64,000 nucleotides of DNA. Origin: Sulfitobacter noctilucicola (GTDB lineage: Bacteria; Pseudomonadota; Alphaproteobacteria; Rhodobacterales; Rhodobacteraceae). Under the pieces are notes generated by a model. The model did not search any database. It was not told the DNA's origin and saw only the letters and a list, made by a program, of their open reading frames with translations. The stretch lies in assembly GCF_000622385.1 (NCBI RefSeq), contig NZ_JASD01000008.1, positions 1,364,001 to 1,428,000 of the forward strand. Direction: 5' to 3'. Both the position numbers and the translations under genes were made by a program. Positions 1-9,321 of this stretch are shown one piece after another. Numbering within the stretch: the first letter of the stretch is position 1; every line of letters begins with the position of its first letter.

Positions 1-413
1 CGCTTTTTGCTATGGTGCTGCTGTTGGCGCTGGGCAAGCTGGTCGCCGAAGCCATGGGACAGCTGACCTTCGCTGCGATCTTTGTCACGGCAAGTGCTGG
101 CGGCGCTGTTTTATATGCGGTGCTTTTGGATGATCCGGCGTGGTTGGTCGGTGCCTACCCCGGTGTCTACGGGTTGATCGGCGGGTATTCTTTTGTGATG
201 TGGCGACAGCTTGCGGGCACAGGCACACAGCAGTACCGCGCCTTTTCGCTAATCGCCTTTTTGATGGGTATCCAATTGATCTGGGGCGTCTTTTTCGAAG
301 TAGGAACCCAGTGGGTTGCCGAGCTTATCGGCTTCTTTCTGGGGTTTGGCCTGTGTTTTCTACTGGCCCCGGGCGAATGGGCCCGCGTGCGCGACAGTCT
401 CAGGCGGCGTTAA
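1..413 (+). CDS. Rhomboid-like membrane protein, C-terminal part (5' end outside window), probably not catalytic
   Basis: The reading frame is already open at base 3 and ends in TAA at 411-413, so only about 136 C-terminal residues are seen. They form several hydrophobic helices. The stretch GAYPGVYGLIG lines up with the rhomboid active-site helix, where active enzymes have GxSG followed by a Tyr/Phe-Gly-Leu run. Here Tyr-Pro stands in the catalytic serine position. In the last helix, where active rhomboids carry the catalytic histidine in AHxxG, the sequence reads AELIG. Both catalytic residues therefore seem to be missing, which points to an inactive rhomboid homologue that may bind or chaperone membrane proteins. 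The family call rests on pattern only, because the N-terminal half is not visible. It converges on murJ with a 13-base gap. Confidence 0.6.
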   Translation, partial: LFAMVLLLALGKLVAEAMGQLTFAAIFVTASAGGAVLYAVLLDDPAWLVGAYPGVYGLIGGYSFVMWRQLAGTGTQQYRAFSLIAFLMGIQLIWGVFFEVGTQWVAELIGFFLGFGLCFLLAPGEWARVRDSLRRR

Positions 414-426
414 TGGCGCGTGGGGC

Positions 427-1968
427 TCAACGGCGGCGCAAACTGCCTTTGATTTCCGAAATACTGACGGCACCCAACACCTGTGCCGATCCGAAGAAGC
501 TGACTGCCCCTATTGCGACAAGTGCGATCAATCCCAGCACCCGCCACCATGGCGTATTGAGCAGGATTTCAAGCATCGCGTTTCCGATAACCAATGCGAC
601 GCCCATAAGGGCTGCGGCAAATACTATTCGCCAGATGCGCTTGCGGAACCGGTCATCAAAGCGGACAGCCTGCCCGTACTTGCGCGAACCGACAAACAGG
701 CAAAGTACCATGACCCAGCCCGCAACCGTGGCTGCAATCGCGGGCGATATCCATCCGATATAGGGTGCCAGACCCACAGCCAGCACGACGTTCACAATCA
801 TCGCGACAATTGCGAAATAGAACGGACGGCGGGTATCTTCGCGGGCGAAATAGATGGGCTGCAAGATTTTCTGAAGCACAAAGGCTGGCAGTCCAAGCGC
901 ATAGACCGCCACTGCCGCGGCAATCGCTGCGGTGTCATCCACGCCGGAGGCACCCCTCTCGAATAGGACGGAGACCAAAGTTTGCGGAATCACCATTAGA
1001 GCCACGGCGGATGGAATAGTCAGCGCCAGCGAGATTTCCGCAGCACGGCTGAGCGCATTGCGCGCGCCCTGGTCGTCACCCGCCTGGAGCCGGCGCGACA
1101 GGTCAGGCAGCAGTACAACACCCACGGCAATGCCGACGACACCCAGTGGCAGTTGATACAGCCTGTCTGCTGCAAAAAGCCACGAGACCGCGTTTTCATA
1201 CTGGCTCGCCACCAGTTGCCCGACGACAAGGTTGATCTGCATCACGCCGGAGGCCATCGCGGCGGGCAGGGCAATAACAATCATCGCCCGCATGTCGGGT
1301 GTCCAGCGGGGGCGGGCAGGACGCAGGACGAAACCGGCCTCGGCCGCAGCACGCCATGTGAGCGCCAATTGTGCCAGCCCCGCGAGCGGGATGGACCAGA
1401 TCAGCCAGATTATAACCTCACCGCCCAGATAGGTCCCAAGCAGCATCGCGGTCAGAACAAAGACGTTCAGCAACACAGGAGCCGCTGCCGCGACGGCAAA
1501 GCGGCCTGTTGCATTCAATATGCCCGAGAACAGAGCCGCCAGAGACATAAACAGGATGTAGGGAAAGACGACCCGCCCGTAGTCGACAGTCAGATCGAAC
1601 CTTGCATCGCCTGAAAAACCTTCGGCGGTAAGCCAGACGAAGGCAGGCATAAAGACCATGCCAAGGCCGACCAACAGCAGCACAACAAGTGCAAGGCCGC
1701 TAAAGGCATCCTGTGCGAACTTTCCAGCACCTTCTTCGCCTTCGAGCTTTTTGGAGAACATCGGGACAAAGGCTGCGTTAAATGCACCTTCGGCGAAGAA
1801 ACGCCGGAACATGTTTGGCAGGCGGAAGGCGGCGACAAAGGCATCCATGACAGGCCCCGGCCCGATCAGGGATAAAAGCAACATCTCACGCACGAAACCC
1901 AGTACCCGGCTCAGCAGGGTCCAGACGCCGACGGTGAAAAAACCGGACATGAGGCGGATAGGTTTCAT
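427..1968 (-). CDS. murJ: Lipid II flippase MurJ
   Basis: 513-residue polytopic inner-membrane protein of the MVF/MATE-like superfamily. MurJ moves undecaprenyl-linked peptidoglycan precursor (lipid II) from the cytoplasmic to the periplasmic leaflet. Length and about 14 hydrophobic segments fit. The N-terminus carries Arg21, Arg27 and Asp42, which correspond with a constant offset to the essential Arg18, Arg24 and Asp39 of E. coli MurJ, followed by the conserved RLPNMFRR block at 49-56. It is the last gene of a leftward group behind glnD, a common alphaproteobacterial order. The 140-base gap to glnD shows nothing recognisable beyond a possible promoter. Confidence 0.96.
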   Translation of the reverse strand: MKPIRLMSGFFTVGVWTLLSRVLGFVREMLLLSLIGPGPVMDAFVAAFRLPNMFRRFFAEGAFNAAFVPMFSKKLEGEEGAGKFAQDAFSGLALVVLLLVGLGMVFMPAFVWLTAEGFSGDARFDLTVDYGRVVFPYILFMSLAALFSGILNATGRFAVAAAAPVLLNVFVLTAMLLGTYLGGEVIIWLIWSIPLAGLAQLALTWRAAAEAGFVLRPARPRWTPDMRAMIVIALPAAMASGVMQINLVVGQLVASQYENAVSWLFAADRLYQLPLGVVGIAVGVVLLPDLSRRLQAGDDQGARNALSRAAEISLALTIPSAVALMVIPQTLVSVLFERGASGVDDTAAIAAAVAVYALGLPAFVLQKILQPIYFAREDTRRPFYFAIVAMIVNVVLAVGLAPYIGWISPAIAATVAGWVMVLCLFVGSRKYGQAVRFDDRFRKRIWRIVFAAALMGVALVIGNAMLEILLNTPWWRVLGLIALVAIGAVSFFGSAQVLGAVSISEIKGSLRRR

Positions 1969-2108
1969 TCGGGAGACTCGCGCAGGTCAGTTGACTTGCC
2001 ATAGCCTGCACAGCCCTTGCGTGCAATCTGGATCATCAAACCCTTGCGGGCATTCGCCGTTATCAGGGAATAGCGCGGGGCATCCGCCGGCGAAAATGTT
2101 GACCGACC

Positions 2109-4892
2109 TTATTCCTCAGCCCGCTCCACACCATCTGCAATCGCCTGACGAAGACGCTTCTCCAGCGTCTTTTGCTTGCTTTCGGAGTGGTACTTCAGGC
2201 CGAACATATCCTTAACGTAAAATGTATCTACAACCTGAGCACCGTAAGTGGCGATCACGGCATTGGCGATATAGACGTTTGAATCGGCAAGACTGCGCGC
2301 CAGATCGTAAAGCAAGCCGGGGCGGTCGCGGGTATCCACTTCGATGATCGTATAGATTTCGGACCCGTCGTTATCAAAGGTGATATGCGTCGGTACCCGA
2401 AACGCCTTCTCACGCTTTTTAATTTTATCACGCGATTTCAGTGCGTCGCGGGCCACCACTTCGCCCTTAAGCGTCTTTGCGATCATTTGGCGCAGGCGCG
2501 GCAGACGGCTGGCCTCATATGCATTGCCTTCGGCGTCCTGAATCCAGAACGCATCCGTGATAAAGCCGTCTTTGGTGGTGTAGCTGCGCGCGTCGACCAC
2601 ATTCGCCCCAACCAGAGCGAGCGCACCTGCAAGCCGCGAAAAGATGCCCGGATGGTCCGCCATAACAAAACAGGCGCGGGTTGCGTCGCGGTCTTCATCC
2701 GGATGCAGGTCAATGCGGATTTCGCCTTCCCCGATATCGCGAAGCAACTCGGCAAATGCGACATGGGCTGTGACGTGCAAACCCTGCCAATACGGATCGT
2801 AATGGCGAGCAGTTTCGGTCTGGAGCGCCTTGCGCGGCCAATCGCTCAGCGCTTCGCGGAGCGCTTTTTTCGCCTCTGCTCCGCGGTTGTCACGATTCAG
2901 GTCTTCCAACCCTGTTTCAAGCGCACGCTTGGTCTGGCGATACAGCGCACGGATCAGAACTGCCTTCCAGTTGTTCCACGTGTTCGGGCCGACACCGCGA
3001 ATATCGCAGACGGTCAGCACGCACAGCAGATCGAGCCGTTTGACTGTCTGCACAGCCTTGGCAAAGTCCCGCACCGTGCGCGGATCGGCGATGTCCCGTT
3101 TTTGCGCCATGTCGGACATCAGCAGGTGGTACCGTACCAGCCACTCAACCGTGTCGGTGTCTTCCTGCTTCAGCCCCAATCGCGGCGCGATGCTTCGCAC
3201 CATTTTTGCGCCAAGAATAGAATGATCTTCCGGTCGGCCCTTTGCGATGTCATGCAGCAGCAGCGCTGTGTAGAGTACTTTGCGGTTCACACCCCGTTTC
3301 AGGATGGAGGACGCGACGGGCAGCTCTTCTTCAAGCTCGTTCTTCTCGATCATTGCCAGTGTGGCGATGGTCTGGATTGTGTGTTCGTCAACGGTATAGC
3401 TGTGATACATGTTGAATTGCATCATCGCGACGATGTTTTCGAATTCGGGTACAAATGCCGACAGGATACCCAGCTCGTTCATGCGGCGCAGCGCACGTTC
3501 GGGGTTTCCGTGTTTGAGCAGCAGATCAAAGAAAATCCGTTGCGCTTCGGCATTGGTTCGCATGGCGTCGTCGATCAGATGCAAATTCGCCTTAATCAGG
3601 CGCATGGCATCAGGATGGATCAACATGCCGGTCCGCAAAGCTTCTTCGAATATGCGCAAGAGGTTCAGCTTGTCGGAGAGGAAGGCTTCATCGTCTTCGA
3701 TCGCTATGCGATTATGAACAACGATGTAGCCAGCCTTGATCCTTGGTCGGCGGCGGAAAATCCGCTCCAGCAAAGGCTCCGCCTTCAAGTGGACCGCCTC
3801 GAGGTTCGTCAGGAAAATGCGGGTCAGGTCGCCGACAGTCGTCGCATGCAGAAAGAAGGTCTGCATGAATATTTCGACACCGCGACGTCCGCGTATGTCT
3901 TCATACCCCATCGCCTGTGCGACCTGCGCCTGCATATCAAATGTAAGCTGTTCGGTCGCGCGGTTCGTCAGAAGATGAAGATGCCCACGCACAGCCCAAA
4001 GGAAGTCTTCGGCTTCGGCAAATGTTTCGTACTCTTCGGGACGGAATACACCTTTGTCCACCAGCTCTGCGATGCGGTCGACTTTGTAGATAAACTTGGC
4101 GATCCAGAACAACGAATGCAGATCCCGCAGACCGCCTTTGCCCTCTTTAACGTTCGGTTCCACCACATAGCGCTGCCCCTGCTTCTCATGCCGGCGGTCA
4201 CGTTCTTCTAGCTTGGCCTCGATAAACTCGCGGCCATTGCCCGAGAAAAGATCAGCATCAAGCGCTTTGGTCAGTTCCTGCTCAAGCTCAACTGCACCGC
4301 AGATATAACGATGCTCTAGCAGGGCCGTCTGGATGGTATAATCCTCGGCCCCCAGCCGCACGCAGTCTTTGATTGTCCGGGTAGAGTGGCCAACTTTCAG
4401 TTTGAGATCCCACAGCATATAAAGCATGCTCTCGATCACACTTTCGGACCACGCGGTCGCTTTGTACGGGATTAAAAATAGCAGATCGACATCTGAGAAA
4501 GGTGCCATCTCTCCCCGGCCATACCCACCGACCCCGATCACGCTCAGCCGCTCCCCCTCGGTGGGATTTGGCTTGGGGTGCAGCACTTGAGACGCGAACT
4601 GCAAAGTGGAGCGGACAAGATGGTCAGTCAGATAAGTGTAGGCGCGCGTCATCCCGCGGGCATCGAATGGAGCCGCGGCAAAGCTGGTAGCGATCTGGGC
4701 CCGCCCGCTTTTTTGTGCTTGTTGCAGAACCGCGACGGCGGCAGCGCGCCTGTCGCCTTCCGCTACATCTTCGCACGCCTTTTCGAGGTCGCGTTCGACA
4801 GCATCCTGATCAAAAATCAGCTGTGCCTCACAAATCAGGCGCGGTGTTTCAACCGCGCCTGTGTTTGGCGTTGAATGTGCAAGCTTAGCCAA
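2109..4892 (-). CDS. glnD: Bifunctional [protein-PII] uridylyltransferase / uridylyl-removing enzyme
   Basis: 927-residue cytosolic nitrogen sensor that uridylylates PII proteins under nitrogen limitation and removes UMP when glutamine is high. Domains in order: nucleotidyltransferase with GGYGRGEM at 122-129 and the metal-binding DVD at 134-136; GlnD linker region; HD hydrolase with the HD pair at 547-548 in LLLHDIAKG; two C-terminal ACT domains at about 735-810 and 845-920 for glutamine sensing. The frame opens at a TTG (4890-4892) just 3 bases after the stop of the upstream lipoprotein gene. There is no well-spaced Shine-Dalgarno, so the start is uncertain, but the next in-frame Met is only at residue 81. 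Translational coupling to the upstream gene is likely. Confidence 0.96.
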   Translation of the reverse strand: MAKLAHSTPNTGAVETPRLICEAQLIFDQDAVERDLEKACEDVAEGDRRAAAVAVLQQAQKSGRAQIATSFAAAPFDARGMTRAYTYLTDHLVRSTLQFASQVLHPKPNPTEGERLSVIGVGGYGRGEMAPFSDVDLLFLIPYKATAWSESVIESMLYMLWDLKLKVGHSTRTIKDCVRLGAEDYTIQTALLEHRYICGAVELEQELTKALDADLFSGNGREFIEAKLEERDRRHEKQGQRYVVEPNVKEGKGGLRDLHSLFWIAKFIYKVDRIAELVDKGVFRPEEYETFAEAEDFLWAVRGHLHLLTNRATEQLTFDMQAQVAQAMGYEDIRGRRGVEIFMQTFFLHATTVGDLTRIFLTNLEAVHLKAEPLLERIFRRRPRIKAGYIVVHNRIAIEDDEAFLSDKLNLLRIFEEALRTGMLIHPDAMRLIKANLHLIDDAMRTNAEAQRIFFDLLLKHGNPERALRRMNELGILSAFVPEFENIVAMMQFNMYHSYTVDEHTIQTIATLAMIEKNELEEELPVASSILKRGVNRKVLYTALLLHDIAKGRPEDHSILGAKMVRSIAPRLGLKQEDTDTVEWLVRYHLLMSDMAQKRDIADPRTVRDFAKAVQTVKRLDLLCVLTVCDIRGVGPNTWNNWKAVLIRALYRQTKRALETGLEDLNRDNRGAEAKKALREALSDWPRKALQTETARHYDPYWQGLHVTAHVAFAELLRDIGEGEIRIDLHPDEDRDATRACFVMADHPGIFSRLAGALALVGANVVDARSYTTKDGFITDAFWIQDAEGNAYEASRLPRLRQMIAKTLKGEVVARDALKSRDKIKKREKAFRVPTHITFDNDGSEIYTIIEVDTRDRPGLLYDLARSLADSNVYIANAVIATYGAQVVDTFYVKDMFGLKYHSESKQKTLEKRLRQAIADGVERAEE

Positions 4893-4895
4893 TTC

Positions 4896-6080
4896 CTAGA
4901 ATCCGGCTCCGCCAAAGGCCTGCGGTGCGCCTTCGATCACGACAACAGATTTATTGCGGATTGTGGCAACGGCCAGCCCGCGTTCGTTCGTTCCGTCCTT
5001 GCGCAGACGGAAGATGCCGCTGGCACCGCGAAAACCTGCGCCTTGGGTCAGGGATGCACCGGTCAATGCATTGGACCTACCGGTTTTGGCCAAAGCACCG
5101 ATTGCCGCAATGCCGTCAAAGCCGAGACCGGCCAACGGATGCGGATCAGAGCCGTATGCCCCCCGGTATTTCTGTGTGAAGGCCGAAGAAGCACCAGGGT
5201 CAGGCAGTGCAAACCATCCGCCCTGCACACCCGGCAGGCTCAGCGTCTGTGCCGGAATGTCCCACCGTGTCAGGCCGATGAACTGCGTTGAGGCCGGATT
5301 TACACCCGCGCTGGGCAGCATCTCGGCAAAGAGGGGCAGCGCGCTGGCGGATGAGGTTGTCAGGAATACTGCATTGGCTCCGGCACCATCAACCGCTGCT
5401 TTTACACGTGGCACAGCGGCGGTCACTGCTTCCTGGCTCAAGGCATACTCGACATTACCTGCCAGAGTAGCGCCACTTGCAGATATTGCCTGCTGGATCG
5501 CGTTGCGGCCCAGCTGTCCGGCGATGTCATTGGCGTGCAGGACGACGATACGGTCTTTGCCCGCCCGCTTTGCGTATCCGACAAGACGGTTGGCGGTGTT
5601 GGCAAAAGTTGGCCCCAGAATAAAGACGTTTCCGCCCGCAATCGTGGGATTGTTTGAGAACGCCAGTACGTTAACGCCCGCGCTCGACGCGGCTACGCCC
5701 GCAGCGTTCGCAGATTCTCCGTAGACCGGACCCAGAATGATCTTGGCACCCTCGCTTACCGCTTGCGCAGCCATGCTCGATGCGGTGCCTGCATTTCCTG
5801 CTGTGCCATACACACGCAGGTCGATTTTAACGCCATTCAGGTCACGCATTGCCAGACGCGCTGCGTTTTCGATGTTCTGGGCGAGCAGGTTATCGCTCGC
5901 TGTGCCGCCACGGGGAACAAGAAGAGCCACGGGCACAGGAGCATTTGCGTCAAGTTTGGGGCCGCCGGAATTCGCAAGCCCTCCCAAGGCGGCAGGATCA
6001 CAGGCCGCCACCATCAACGCAAAAACAGGCAATACCAAAAGCCGCAATTTCTTGCGGCCGGCTTTGAAAAACGCAAACAT
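4896..6080 (-). CDS. Penicillin-binding protein activator, LpoA-like periplasmic-binding-fold lipoprotein
   Basis: 394-residue lipoprotein with a substrate-binding fold of the branched-chain amino-acid type, as in the C-terminal domain of E. coli LpoA, which stimulates PBP1A. The start at 6080 is chosen because GGGGAG lies just upstream and because it begins a clean signal peptide with a lipobox ending in VAAC (Cys27). The frame stays open upstream to 6236, but those residues look non-coding. The long N-terminal TPR region of gamma-proteobacterial LpoA is absent, as is usual in alphaproteobacteria. The divergent rsmI and yraN-type genes repeat the conserved rsmI/lpoA/yraN neighbourhood, which supports the call. 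Activation of a PBP is inferred from the family. Confidence 0.85.
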   Translation of the reverse strand: MFAFFKAGRKKLRLLVLPVFALMVAACDPAALGGLANSGGPKLDANAPVPVALLVPRGGTASDNLLAQNIENAARLAMRDLNGVKIDLRVYGTAGNAGTASSMAAQAVSEGAKIILGPVYGESANAAGVAASSAGVNVLAFSNNPTIAGGNVFILGPTFANTANRLVGYAKRAGKDRIVVLHANDIAGQLGRNAIQQAISASGATLAGNVEYALSQEAVTAAVPRVKAAVDGAGANAVFLTTSSASALPLFAEMLPSAGVNPASTQFIGLTRWDIPAQTLSLPGVQGGWFALPDPGASSAFTQKYRGAYGSDPHPLAGLGFDGIAAIGALAKTGRSNALTGASLTQGAGFRGASGIFRLRKDGTNERGLAVATIRNKSVVVIEGAPQAFGGAGF

Positions 6081-6169
6081 CTTGTACTCACTCCCCCAGT
6101 GGTTCAGACGGTGAACCCACACCGTGTCACTGTTGAGTGATAATAGAGAGTGGGAATGGCGGGTCCAGT

Positions 6170-7033
6170 ATGAATTATCAAATGGTGCCGCTACAGGCGG
6201 GATTGTACTTTGTCGGCGTGCCGATTGGCACTGCACGCGACATTACATTGCGGGCTTTGGATGTTCTTGCCAGCGCAGATGTGCTGGTCGCAGAAGACAC
6301 ACGATCCTTGCGAAAGCTGATGGATATTCACGCAGTTCCACTGCGCGACCGGCGGATCATCGCGCTGCACGATCATACGGGCGAGGGCGTGCAAAAACGG
6401 CTGGTGGAAGAGGTGCGCGGTGGCAAATCTGTGGTCTATGCCTCTGAAGCGGGCATGCCATTGATAGCGGATCCGGGCTTTGAATTGTCCCGACTTGCGC
6501 GGGCCGAGAATATTCCTGTCACCTGTGCGCCGGGGCCGTCCGCGGTGCTGACAGCACTTGTGCTCGCAGGGTTGCCGACTGACGCATTCTTTTTCGCGGG
6601 TTTTCTGCCAAATGCAAAAACAGCACGCCGCACCGCTTTGGAACCTCTGGCGGGCGTAACAGGAACGCTGGCTTTTTACGAATCACCTAAACGCCTTGGC
6701 GCGATGCTATCTGATGCCAGCGCTGTGCTGGGCGGTGACCGGAAGGCAGCGGTGTGTCGGGAGTTGACCAAAAAGTTCGAGGAGGTTCGCCGGGGGACAC
6801 TTGCGGAATTGGCCGAGCATTACACAAACACATCGACCAAGGGCGAAATTGTCGTTCTGATCGACCGCGGACATTCAGAATCCCTTAATCAAATTGATCT
6901 AGAAGCCGAGTTGCGCCGTGCGCTGCAAGATATGTCAGTGCGCGATGCGGCCGATCTGGTGGCCCGTGCTCACGATCTGCCGCGACGGCAAGTTTACCAA
7001 ACCGCCTTGGCTTTGGGGAGAAACGACAAATGA
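6170..7033 (+). CDS. rsmI: 16S rRNA (cytidine(1402)-2'-O)-methyltransferase
   Basis: 287-residue SAM-dependent methyltransferase of the tetrapyrrole-methylase fold that 2'-O-methylates C1402 in the 30S decoding centre. The N-terminal VGVPIG (15-20), AEDTR (41-45) and SEAGMPLIADPG (92-103) are diagnostic. The ATG at 6170 gives the usual short lead before the first motif. A GTG at 6137 is in frame but would add 11 unusual residues. The last 4 bases (ATGA) overlap the start of the yraN-type gene, so the two are translationally coupled. It is divergent from the PBP-activator gene across about 90 bases. Confidence 0.95.
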   Translation: MNYQMVPLQAGLYFVGVPIGTARDITLRALDVLASADVLVAEDTRSLRKLMDIHAVPLRDRRIIALHDHTGEGVQKRLVEEVRGGKSVVYASEAGMPLIADPGFELSRLARAENIPVTCAPGPSAVLTALVLAGLPTDAFFFAGFLPNAKTARRTALEPLAGVTGTLAFYESPKRLGAMLSDASAVLGGDRKAAVCRELTKKFEEVRRGTLAELAEHYTNTSTKGEIVVLIDRGHSESLNQIDLEAELRRALQDMSVRDAADLVARAHDLPRRQVYQTALALGRNDK

Positions 7034-7398
7034 CAGATCAAGGGTATCATCGTGGACGTGCCTCGTTTCATGCCGGACTTGCTGCTGAACATCGCATTGC
7101 ACAGGACTACGAGCGCCGTGGATTTACCATTGCACGGCGACGGTGGCGCGGAAAGGGAGGGGAGATCGACCTTATCGTACGCGATGGCGCAACATTAATT
7201 TTTGTAGAGGTCAAGCAAAGCAAATCCTTGGCCCGCGCTGCTCAAAGCCTTTCGGCGCGTCAGATTCAACGCATCTGCCATTCTGCCGAAGAATTCATCG
7301 GAAACGAACCAATGGGATGCCTGACAGACATGAGAATTGACGTCGCACTGGTTGATGGGATCGGCGACGTGCAGATCATCGAAAACGCTTTTGCGTAA
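7030..7398 (+). CDS. UPF0102 (YraN) family protein
   Basis: 122-residue small cytosolic protein with the restriction-endonuclease-like core of the YraN family: GEIDLI at 44-49, then FVEVK at 58-62, which resembles the D/E-x-K metal-binding pattern of nucleases. The biochemical role of the family is not established. Its constant place next to rsmI and the PBP activator across proteobacteria is the best contextual clue. The start overlaps the rsmI stop by 4 bases. Confidence 0.93.
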   Translation: MTDQGYHRGRASFHAGLAAEHRIAQDYERRGFTIARRRWRGKGGEIDLIVRDGATLIFVEVKQSKSLARAAQSLSARQIQRICHSAEEFIGNEPMGCLTDMRIDVALVDGIGDVQIIENAFA

Positions 7399-7462
7399 AG
7401 CTGACCCATTGCACACGGCATCCTGCTGCGCCATCTAAGAGGCACGCAGCAAGGATAAAGCC

Positions 7463-8398
7463 ATGAAGATTGCCTTTCAGATGGACCCTATCGGGGACGT
7501 GAATATCAACGCCGACAGCAGCTTTCGACTGGCGGAAGAAGCACAGGCGCGCGGGCATTCGCTGTTCTTCTATTCCCCAGACAAGCTGGCTTACCAAGAG
7601 GGGCGGATCACTGCCAAGGGCCAGCCTTTCACGGTTCAGCGTGTCCAAGGCGATCACGTCCATATGGAGCCGGAGGTCGAAGTTGATCTTGCGGATTTCG
7701 ATGTTGTCTGGCTGCGGCAGGACCCCCCGTTCGATATGCACTACATCACGTCGACGCATCTGCTCGATAGGTTGGCAGCCACCACTTTGGTCGTGAATGA
7801 TCCGTTTTGGGTGCGCAACTATCCTGAAAAACTACTGGTTCTGGATTTTCCTAACCTGACGCCCCCGACGACGATCGCTCGCGATTTGGACACGATCAAG
7901 GCGTTCAAAGTCAAGCACGGCGATGTCATCCTCAAACCGCTTTACGGGAATGGTGGTGCGGGCGTTTTCCGTCTCGATACCCAAGATCGCAACCTGACAT
8001 CGCTTCATGAGCTGTTCACCGGTTTTTCCCGCGAGCCTCTTATTGTCCAGAAGTTTTTGCCGGATGTGTCCAAAGGCGACAAACGGGTTATTCTGGTTGA
8101 CGGCGAACCGGTCGGCGCAATCAACCGTGTGCCAGCCGAAGGGGAGACACGGTCAAACATGCACGTAGGCGGGCGCCCCGAAAAAATCGGCCTGACCGAA
8201 CGTGATCTTGAGATTTGCGCGAAAATAGGCCCGCTCTTAAAGGAAAAGGGGCAGATTTTTGTCGGGATCGATGTAATCGGTGATTATCTCACGGAAATCA
8301 ACGTCACATCTCCCACCGGCATTCAGGAACTTGAGCGGTTTGATGATGTGAACATCGCGGCCAAAATTTGGGAAGTTATTGAAGCCCGCCGCACATGA
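7463..8398 (+). CDS. gshB: Glutathione synthetase
   Basis: 311-residue ATP-grasp ligase joining gamma-glutamylcysteine and glycine to make glutathione. It begins with the typical KIAFQMDPI and has the GshB N-terminal domain followed by an ATP-grasp domain with the glycine-rich nucleotide loop [12 protein letters not shown] at 158-169. Near the C-terminus the metal-binding strand [14 protein letters not shown] is intact. An AAGGA-type ribosome site precedes the ATG. The stop overlaps the start of the following hydrolase gene by ATGA. The order rsmI-yraN-gshB is typical for this bacterial group. Confidence 0.97.
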   Translation: MKIAFQMDPIGDVNINADSSFRLAEEAQARGHSLFFYSPDKLAYQEGRITAKGQPFTVQRVQGDHVHMEPEVEVDLADFDVVWLRQDPPFDMHYITSTHLLDRLAATTLVVNDPFWVRNYPEKLLVLDFPNLTPPTTIARDLDTIKAFKVKHGDVILKPLYGNGGAGVFRLDTQDRNLTSLHELFTGFSREPLIVQKFLPDVSKGDKRVILVDGEPVGAINRVPAEGETRSNMHVGGRPEKIGLTERDLEICAKIGPLLKEKGQIFVGIDVIGDYLTEINVTSPTGIQELERFDDVNIAAKIWEVIEARRT

Positions 8399-9321
8399 GC
8401 GTCAGGGCGCGTTTGTTAAGCGGGTGGTTGCGTCGGATCGAGCGACCAAAGATGGCGCGCGCCAAAAAGCCGGATGATCTGCGGCGGCAGTTCAGTAGAA
8501 GCGCAAAGTTCTTGTTTCATGCGCCCCGCGGAACGCAGATGCAATGGCAGGTCCTTGAAGCCGGCCAGCAACGCGTAGATGCGCTTGAGATTGTGCCAGT
8601 AGACTTTCGAGACGATGCTGTTCTGCTTTACATTCATGGCGGCGGATTTGTCTTCGGTTCGCCCAAGACGCACGCGGCGATGGTTGCAACGCTGGGGCGT
8701 TCATTGGGATTGAGAGCCGTGTTACCCCGTTATCGTCTTGCCCCCGAGACACCGTTCCCGGGTGCGTTTGATGATGTCAGGGCCGCTTGGGATGGATTGT
8801 TGCAATCGGGTGTTTCCCCGTCGCGCATCGTTATCGGTGGTGACAGCGCGGGTGGCGCTTTGGTTCTGTCATTGCTGGCGCAATTGTTGGCGGATAAAGC
8901 GGCGCTTCCTGCTGGTGTCTTCTGCTTTTCACCTCTGACTGACCTCAGTTATTCAGGTGAGAGCTTCACAAAGAACGCAGCAATTGACGCGGTGCTTCCT
9001 GCTGAACGTGCGCATGCGATGGCCGAACTTTACATGTCGGGCCACAGCGCAGCCGATCCAAAGGCCAGCCCGATTGAAGGCCGTTTTGAGGGCGCGCCGC
9101 CTGTATGGATCACCGCTGGCGACACAGAAATACTCTGTGATGACAGTCGCCGGATGGTGCAGTTGCTGAAAAATGCAGGCGTAAAGACAACCTTTGTAGA
9201 AGAGCGTGATCTTCCGCACGTCTGGCCGATTTTCCACAACATTCTGCCTGAAGCACGTCAAACGCTCGACAGTTTGGCGGTCTGGATCAGGCAAGTACTG
9301 GTGCAGGCAAACGAAAGCTGA
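8395..9321 (+). CDS. Alpha/beta hydrolase of the hormone-sensitive-lipase (HSL) family
   Basis: 308-residue putative carboxylesterase. The HSL signature HGGGFVFG (81-88) builds the oxyanion hole and GDSAGG (149-154, nucleophile Ser151) is intact. A downstream Asp (in [11 protein letters not shown]) and His (in DLPHVWPIF) complete the expected triad. No signal peptide is visible, so the enzyme should be cytosolic. It overlaps gshB by 4 bases and is probably co-transcribed. Its 3' end overlaps the convergent YifB/ComM gene by 35 bases. The natural substrate cannot be told from sequence. Confidence 0.9.
   Translation: MSVRARLLSGWLRRIERPKMARAKKPDDLRRQFSRSAKFLFHAPRGTQMQWQVLEAGQQRVDALEIVPVDFRDDAVLLYIHGGGFVFGSPKTHAAMVATLGRSLGLRAVLPRYRLAPETPFPGAFDDVRAAWDGLLQSGVSPSRIVIGGDSAGGALVLSLLAQLLADKAALPAGVFCFSPLTDLSYSGESFTKNAAIDAVLPAERAHAMAELYMSGHSAADPKASPIEGRFEGAPPVWITAGDTEILCDDSRRMVQLLKNAGVKTTFVEERDLPHVWPIFHNILPEARQTLDSLAVWIRQVLVQANES

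Noticed and set aside
2385..4211. 608-codon open frame on the plus strand
   Set aside because: It is antisense to glnD, whose domains are complete and well conserved. The plus-strand translation has no recognisable motif.
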